Shown one piece after another: positions 14,181 through 17,604 of a stretch of DNA of 17,604 nucleotides. The translations under genes and the position numbers were made by a program. The notes under the pieces were generated by a model, which searched no databases, had not been told where the DNA came from, and was given only the letters and a program-made list of their open reading frames with translations. The DNA lies in NCBI GenBank assembly GCA_017381835.1, contig JAFOBK010000111.1, forward strand, positions 1 to 17,604, in the 5' to 3' direction. Positions within the stretch are counted from its first letter, which is position 1; each line of letters begins with the position of its first letter. The DNA comes from Oscillospiraceae bacterium (GTDB lineage Bacteria > Bacillota_A > Clostridia > Oscillospirales > Oscillospiraceae).

Positions 14181-15803
14181 ATGGGCCTAAAAGAGAAAAA
14201 TGGAATTGAGATGATTCAACAAGGCCGTATCGATTTTTATATTCCTTTAACATTTGAAACGTCATTTAGTTATGAAGAACTATGTGGCGAATTGGCTGAC
14301 TTGTTGAATAAGAGTATTGATAACCATTTATCTGGCATTCAATCGGTTCTACAAGATGCAAAGGAGTATGCTCAAGATAAAGTATACACAGAACATTATG
14401 GAAAACTGCCTTTTAAGCGTGCAATCAAAAAGTGGAAGCGTGAAAGAAGAGAAGCGAAAAGAACACATTCTTCAAGAAAAAATGACGGTTCTTATTTGGA
14501 AATTTCTCAAACAGGCCGTGGGACGAAAACTACAATGAATCCTGGAGAAGTACTGGCCTATAAGAATAGATGTAAGTTGTTAGAAAAGGAACTAGAGCAG
14601 GGTGAAATAATATATGGTAGGGGATTTATTGGCTCCCAGAATCGATATATTTTATGGCCGATTAGAGTTCAACTGAACAGCGGAGAGTTCGTTTGGCTTC
14701 ATGCCATAATGTATGTATTCGAGAATCTAATGGGTATTCTGAAAATAGAACTTCCCCTAAAGAATGTTTCATCGGAACCGCTTATGGCTTACAATTATGA
14801 TGCATACATCAAGGGGATTGATAACAAATGGGGAATAGTTCCCCCAGATTGTGAGCTAACCATTAAAGCTTTGCGAAGTGCATATGTCCAAAAGCTGGTA
14901 GATAAAATCAGTCTTAAAATTGTTACACAAGAAACGATGCTAAGAAATATTATACTTGTTCGGTTTGACAATATACCAAAGCAAATTTATAGTATTCCAG
15001 CTGAAGTTCAGGAAGAACTTTTCAGAATAATTGCAGCACCAGTACCAACGCGTACGTGTACATCATATAGACAAGATGCGCGGGATTTTGTTGAAAAACA
15101 ATCTTGGGGAAACCATAATACCAAATATATTCTTAGCCCAACAGGTGGCTGTTTATCTATTGTAGATAAAGCGCTTGTAGATTGGATGATGACTTTTTAT
15201 AAAGAGCATTTCAAGCGTGTTGAATTAGACAACAATGATGTGGAAATTATTGGCACGAGAATGATTGAGGATACATGTATTAATGCTGAGTTTGCCCTGG
15301 TGATCCCGCTACTTAAATTTTTGAATTCTGCATATGTGTACCGCATGAAATGTTTTAAACCGGAGGAAATGCATGAGGTTCAGAGAAAGTATAATCAGAA
15401 TATAATGTTCATTGCCAAGTTGCAAGAATACTGCTATGGATCTGCTAGTGAACAAGTAGAAACATTTGAGAAACTAATGCCATACTATTTAAAAGAAAAA
15501 AACACAAACGAAAAGATTAAGGCCTTGGATTGCATTATTGCGGACGATGAGCGTCAGCGTTATGATAAACTACAAAGCTTTTTATCCCTTGGTGGACTGG
15601 TAATGGCATTGGTTTTTGGATTGCCTGCAATTCATGAAACAATCAAGATTATTCGTGGCTTGTGTACATTTCTTCCGAGTGATGTTCCGGTACTAACAAT
15701 TACAAATGCAAGTGTAGGAGTATGGGCTGTCTTAATAATGGTGTTACTCATTCGCATTTGTCGCTCTCGTAAAATCCCAAAAAAAGTCAACTTATTATTG
15801 TGA
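14181..15803 (+). CDS. Unrecognised protein with two C-terminal membrane helices, fic operon
   Basis: A 540-residue protein I cannot assign. About 460 residues are soluble: a mixed N-terminal part, a very basic helix (about 76-100, KRAIKKWKRERREAKR), and a middle region rich in alternating hydrophobic strands. It ends with two hydrophobic segments, about 464-484 and 507-526, and a basic tail. Both ends would thus face the cytoplasm, with a short loop outside. It has no signal peptide. AAGGAG (14167-14172) precedes ATG 14181. Eighteen bases separate it from fic, so the two genes are almost certainly co-expressed. A cytoplasmic sensor joined to a small membrane part is the build of many membrane-attacking defence effectors and of CorA-like channels; no GMN motif is present. 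Function unknown. Confidence 0.8.
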   Translation: MGLKEKNGIEMIQQGRIDFYIPLTFETSFSYEELCGELADLLNKSIDNHLSGIQSVLQDAKEYAQDKVYTEHYGKLPFKRAIKKWKRERREAKRTHSSRKNDGSYLEISQTGRGTKTTMNPGEVLAYKNRCKLLEKELEQGEIIYGRGFIGSQNRYILWPIRVQLNSGEFVWLHAIMYVFENLMGILKIELPLKNVSSEPLMAYNYDAYIKGIDNKWGIVPPDCELTIKALRSAYVQKLVDKISLKIVTQETMLRNIILVRFDNIPKQIYSIPAEVQEELFRIIAAPVPTRTCTSYRQDARDFVEKQSWGNHNTKYILSPTGGCLSIVDKALVDWMMTFYKEHFKRVELDNNDVEIIGTRMIEDTCINAEFALVIPLLKFLNSAYVYRMKCFKPEEMHEVQRKYNQNIMFIAKLQEYCYGSASEQVETFEKLMPYYLKEKNTNEKIKALDCIIADDERQRYDKLQSFLSLGGLVMALVFGLPAIHETIKIIRGLCTFLPSDVPVLTITNASVGVWAVLIMVLLIRICRSRKIPKKVNLLL

Positions 15804-15830
15804 ACTAGTATATGAAAGGATATGGGTAGT

Positions 15831-15920
15831 ATGGGTGCGTTTAATTTGTTAAGCGCATTTGTCGAAACTTGCGAACGAAATATTATGAAGTTCATCGTCA
15901 AAGATGGCGAAAAACGCTAA
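15831..15920 (+). CDS. Possible small ORF (29 residues) at the end of the fic operon
   Basis: ATG 15831 is preceded by AAAGGA with a 10-base gap and lies 27 bases after the stop of the 540-residue protein. The peptide starts MGAFNLLSAFVETCERNIMK and ends IVKDGEKR, a possible amphipathic helix. It ends before the terminator at 15963. It may be a real third product or chance. Confidence 0.3.
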   Translation: MGAFNLLSAFVETCERNIMKFIVKDGEKR

Positions 15921-15929
15921 AAAACAATA

Positions 15930-15962
15930 GCATCTATAGTGTTCACCAAACACATAAAAAAG
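15930..15962 (+). repeat. 33-bp direct repeat, first copy
   Basis: Identical to 16160-16192. It contains a small hairpin, GTGTT/AACAC, and ends in AAAAAAG, which is the left arm of the following bidirectional terminator. It opens palindromic unit 1 (15930-16159). Confidence 0.9.
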
Positions 15963-15993
15963 CCCCCAACCTTCCGGTTGGGGGTTCTTTTTT
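15955..15993. terminator. Bidirectional terminator 1, end of the fic operon
   Basis: CCCCCAACC (15963-15971), loop TTCC, GGTTGGGGG (15976-15984), with an A-run on the left and TTCTTTTTT on the right. It can stop transcription from either side. Confidence 0.9.
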
Positions 15994-15994
15994 A

Positions 15995-16134
15995 TGGCGG
16001 AGAAGGAGAATGGATTTGAAGAGACCGGCCTCTGCGTAGCAGAGGTAAAAAACATGCCGGTGGCATGTTTTTTAGGCCGGGGGAAAATCCATGTACATCC
16101 GGCTGCATCCTGCAAGGATGTTGACGGATGTGCA
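15995..16134. repeat. Multi-hairpin element 1 with inverted tRNA-Ser-like start
   Basis: It begins with TGGCGGAGAAGGAG (15995-16008), the reverse complement of the tRNA-Ser-like end. Nested stems follow: ATGGATTT 16010-16017 with 16085-16092, CCGGCC 16025-16030 with 16075-16080, hairpin 16029-16045, hairpin 16047-16073 (12-bp stem, triloop), and a final hairpin 16094-16131. The closing CTCCTTCTCCGC arm is missing here. No gene is present; a frame on the minus strand is made of repeat sequence. Confidence 0.7.
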
Positions 16135-16159
16135 TAATATACTATAGTAATCTGTAATT

Positions 16160-16192
16160 GCATCTATAGTGTTCACCAAACACATAAAAAAG
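16160..16192 (+). repeat. 33-bp direct repeat, second copy
   Basis: Identical to 15930-15962. It opens palindromic unit 2 (16160-16355). Confidence 0.9.
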
Positions 16193-16222
16193 ACCACATC
16201 CTTTAGGATGTGGTTCTTTTTT
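16184..16222. terminator. Bidirectional terminator 2
   Basis: ACCACATCC (16193-16201), loop TTTA, GGATGTGGT (16206-16214), flanked by an A-run and TCTTTTTT. It has the same architecture and stem length as terminator 1 but an unrelated stem sequence. Confidence 0.9.
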
Positions 16223-16226
16223 ATTT

Positions 16227-16355
16227 GGCGAGAAGGAAGGATTTGAAAGATAGATTCAACTGTCCGGTGGACAGTTGATTGCCGCCGGTCTCGACGGCGG
16301 CAACACTATAATTTTCTGCTTTGCAGAAAATGCAAACAAATCCCTCCTTCTCCGC
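16227..16355. repeat. Multi-hairpin (cloverleaf-like) element 2
   Basis: GGCGAGAAGGAAGGATTTG (16227-16245) pairs with CAAATCCCTCCTTCTCCGC (16337-16355) at 16 of 19 positions, closing a domain. Inside it are three perfect 9-bp hairpins: 16257-16265/16269-16277, 16279-16287/16295-16303 and 16311-16319/16323-16331. The right arm is the exact 19-bp direct repeat of 12244-12262. Confidence 0.75.
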
Positions 16356-16434
16356 GAAAAACATGTAACCTTTCCTCTTTTGAATCCCTCTATATAAGTG
16401 AAAGCTACTTTCGAATACACCAGGAGGCACTTTT

Positions 16435-16818
16435 ATGAAAAGATTCATTTGCCTTACAATATTACTCTGTTTGTTTTTATGCGGCTGTGGTCAGACCCAA
16501 TATGAGGTCAAAACTTTTTCCTACACCGAGGATTGTATAGAGCTTGCAGATCAGAAGATCTCAATCCTGGAAACCCAGGGGCAGAAGAGGAATCCTGTCA
16601 AAAATGGAGATGATGCAGTCACCATTGCGAAAAAGCATTGTCTGATTCATAATGCGGATATTACGGTCGAGTACGATCCGTTGACGGATGTCTATTGCGT
16701 TTCCTTTATGCCGGTCTTTGAAATAGACGGAAATATGCTCTTTTATACGGACAGTCAGTTTGTGAATGTGTATGTGAATGCAGATGGTATTACACTCATG
16801 ACGATAGTTGTCGGGTAA
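16435..16818 (+). CDS. Small lipoprotein 1 (tandem paralogue)
   Basis: A 127-residue predicted lipoprotein with KR, a hydrophobic signal, and lipobox LCGC ending at C18, so it would be anchored outside the membrane. The mature part has AVTIAKKHCLIHNADITVEY, then YCVSF and FVNVYVNADGITL. This arrangement resembles a PepSY-like fold, but I do not recognise a named family. AGGAGG about 8 bases before ATG supports the start. The next gene is a diverged copy 23 bases on. The upstream promoter is weak (TATATA near 16391). Confidence 0.8.
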   Translation: MKRFICLTILLCLFLCGCGQTQYEVKTFSYTEDCIELADQKISILETQGQKRNPVKNGDDAVTIAKKHCLIHNADITVEYDPLTDVYCVSFMPVFEIDGNMLFYTDSQFVNVYVNADGITLMTIVVG

Positions 16819-16841
16819 GCGTTACAGCAGGAGGATTGTGC

Positions 16842-17225
16842 ATGAAAAGACGATTTTGCATTCTAATTCTGGTTTCCTTGCTGTTGTGCGGATGTAGCAA
16901 ACAGCAGTATCATGTAGGCATCTTTTCTTATACGAAGCACTGCGCCGAATATGGCAGTGCAGAATTTGGCGTGTCTATCCCCGATCCTGGAAGCCAGGAG
17001 AAGACTCCTGTTCGCAATGCAGCTGGTGCGGTAGAGGTAGCGAAAAAATACTGTATAATCAAAAGCCCTGAAATCAGCGTGGATTACGATATCTTTACCG
17101 GTGTATATTGCGTTGGGTTTATCCAAGCGGTTGAGGTTGATGGAGTTACGGTTTATGCAACCGGCGGACAAACGGTATATGTGAATAAGGACGGCATTGT
17201 TCTACTGAATATCCTTGGGGAATAG
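16842..17225 (+). CDS. Small lipoprotein 2 (tandem paralogue)
   Basis: A 127-residue lipoprotein (KRR, hydrophobic stretch, LCGC ending at C18) sharing layout and motifs with the preceding gene: FSYT after the anchor, PVRNAAGAVEVAKKYCIIKS, YCVGF, VYVNKDGIVLL. I chose ATG 16842 because AGGAGG (16829-16834) is 7 bases away; upstream in-frame codons lack a site. Same length as its neighbour with clear divergence points to an old tandem duplication. Function unknown, probably envelope-associated. Confidence 0.8.
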   Translation: MKRRFCILILVSLLLCGCSKQQYHVGIFSYTKHCAEYGSAEFGVSIPDPGSQEKTPVRNAAGAVEVAKKYCIIKSPEISVDYDIFTGVYCVGFIQAVEVDGVTVYATGGQTVYVNKDGIVLLNILGE

Positions 17226-17234
17226 GAAAAATGG

Positions 17235-17263
17235 TTGACATTCCCCTTAAAAATGGCTATAAT
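17235..17263 (+). promoter_or_regulatory. Consensus promoter of tRNA-Thr
   Basis: TTGACA (17235-17240), a 17-base spacer, and TATAAT (17258-17263): both hexamers are perfect, as expected for a stable RNA. Confidence 0.95.
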
Positions 17264-17277
17264 ACCATAGCAGTTGT

Positions 17278-17353
17278 GCTGCTGTGGCTCAGTCGGTAGA
17301 GCAGCTGATTCGTAATCAGCAGGCCGCCGGTTCAAGTCCGGCCAGCAGCTCCA
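17278..17353 (+). tRNA. tRNA-Thr (anticodon CGU)
   Basis: A 76-nt cloverleaf. The acceptor GCTGCTG pairs with CAGCAGC, the anticodon stem is CTGAT/ATCAG with loop TCGTA giving anticodon CGT, and the T-arm is CCGGTTCAAGTCCGG. CCA is encoded. It reads the ACG codon. Confidence 0.97.
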
Positions 17354-17354
17354 C

Positions 17355-17385
17355 AAAAAGCACTTGCGAAAGCAGGTGCTTTTTT
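17355..17385 (+). terminator. Terminator of tRNA-Thr
   Basis: AAAAAGCACTTGC, loop GAAA, GCAGGTGCTTTTTT: a 13-bp stem with one G-U pair, directly after the tRNA CCA. Confidence 0.9.
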
Positions 17386-17407
17386 CTTTATGATTAGGAG
17401 GTTCATC

Positions 17408-17604
17408 ATGGGATACAAGCAGTGTTTACATACCCACAGCGTTCTCTGTGACGGTAAAGATACCCTGGAAGAGATGGTGCAGGCAGCCATCGAAAAGGGA
17501 TTTGACTCCATTGGCTTTTCCGGCCATTCCTTTATGGATATTTACGCGGAGTTTTCCATGAGTGAGGAAGATGTCAAAGTGTATAAGGCGGAGATTGCCC
17601 GCCT
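17408..17604 (+). CDS. Histidinol-phosphatase-like PHP-domain protein (partial)
   Basis: The first about 65 residues are a PHP phosphoesterase start: HTH at 8-10 (metal ligands), then DGKDTLEEMVQAAIEKGFDS and GFSGHS. This is the pattern of histidinol-phosphatases of the HisJ/HisK type, which remove phosphate from histidinol phosphate in histidine synthesis. Related PHP phosphatases share it, so the substrate is not certain. AGGAGG (17396-17401) is 6 bases before ATG 17408. The gene runs off the window. Confidence 0.85.
   Translation, partial: MGYKQCLHTHSVLCDGKDTLEEMVQAAIEKGFDSIGFSGHSFMDIYAEFSMSEEDVKVYKAEIAR

Noticed and set aside
15930..16355. CRISPR array
   Set aside because: Only two copies of the 33-bp repeat, 230 bases apart, separated by terminators and hairpins rather than uniform spacers; no cas genes.

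Overview
The window looks like chromosomal DNA of a low-to-mid GC Gram-positive gut-type Clostridia, probably Oscillospiraceae-like. The evidence is AGGAGG-type ribosome binding sites, consensus TTGACA/TATAAT promoters, many hairpin terminators with T-tracts, CCA-encoded tRNA, lipoproteins with lipoboxes, and protein families common in that group. The genus cannot be fixed from sequence alone. Most of the window is an accessory, rearranged region. Only the right end (tRNA-Thr and a PHP phosphatase) looks like stable core genome.

Layout. (1) 1-456 and 7710-8195 are two diverged, same-orientation copies of a non-coding element of about 460-490 bp. Each has conserved blocks, a minus-strand intrinsic terminator and an upstream palindrome. 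I read them as a paralogous pair of structured ncRNAs of unknown family. (2) 655-2572 holds an AlbA_2/Schlafen-type ATPase regulator followed by a type I methyltransferase subunit (HsdM) cut after about 180 codons. (3) 2550-2700 and 6758-about 7320 are opposite terminal pieces of one kind of IS3-family element. Between them lies a GC-richer operon, nhaC - iadA-like 1 - iadA-like 2, preceded by its own promoter. The geometry is that of a decayed composite transposon carrying an isoaspartyl-dipeptide/Na+ antiporter operon. (4) 7378-7659 is the C-terminal part of an unrecognised protein. (5) 8249-9661 (minus) is yitT followed by a tetR broken by an amber codon. Divergent from it is a P1B metal ATPase followed by a truncated traX.

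(6) 12244-16355 is a segment of about 4.1 kb bounded by 19-bp direct repeats that match the 3' end of a tRNA-Ser-like sequence. It holds a frameshifted KilA-N protein, a promoter-driven two-gene operon of a Fic protein and an unrecognised 540-residue protein with two C-terminal membrane helices, and two tandem palindromic units. Each unit is a short direct repeat, a bidirectional terminator whose stem sequence differs but whose fold is kept, then a multi-hairpin element opening with an inverted tRNA-Ser 3'-end copy. (7) 16435-17604 has two tandem paralogous lipoproteins, tRNA-Thr(CGU) with a perfect promoter and terminator, and the start of a histidinol-phosphatase-like PHP gene.

The strongest candidates for undescribed biology are the paired ncRNA locus, the Fic/two-TM operon inside tRNA-end direct repeats, the palindromic units with tRNA-like ends, and the IadA paralogue pair in which one copy has Glu in place of the carbamylated metal-bridging Lys.
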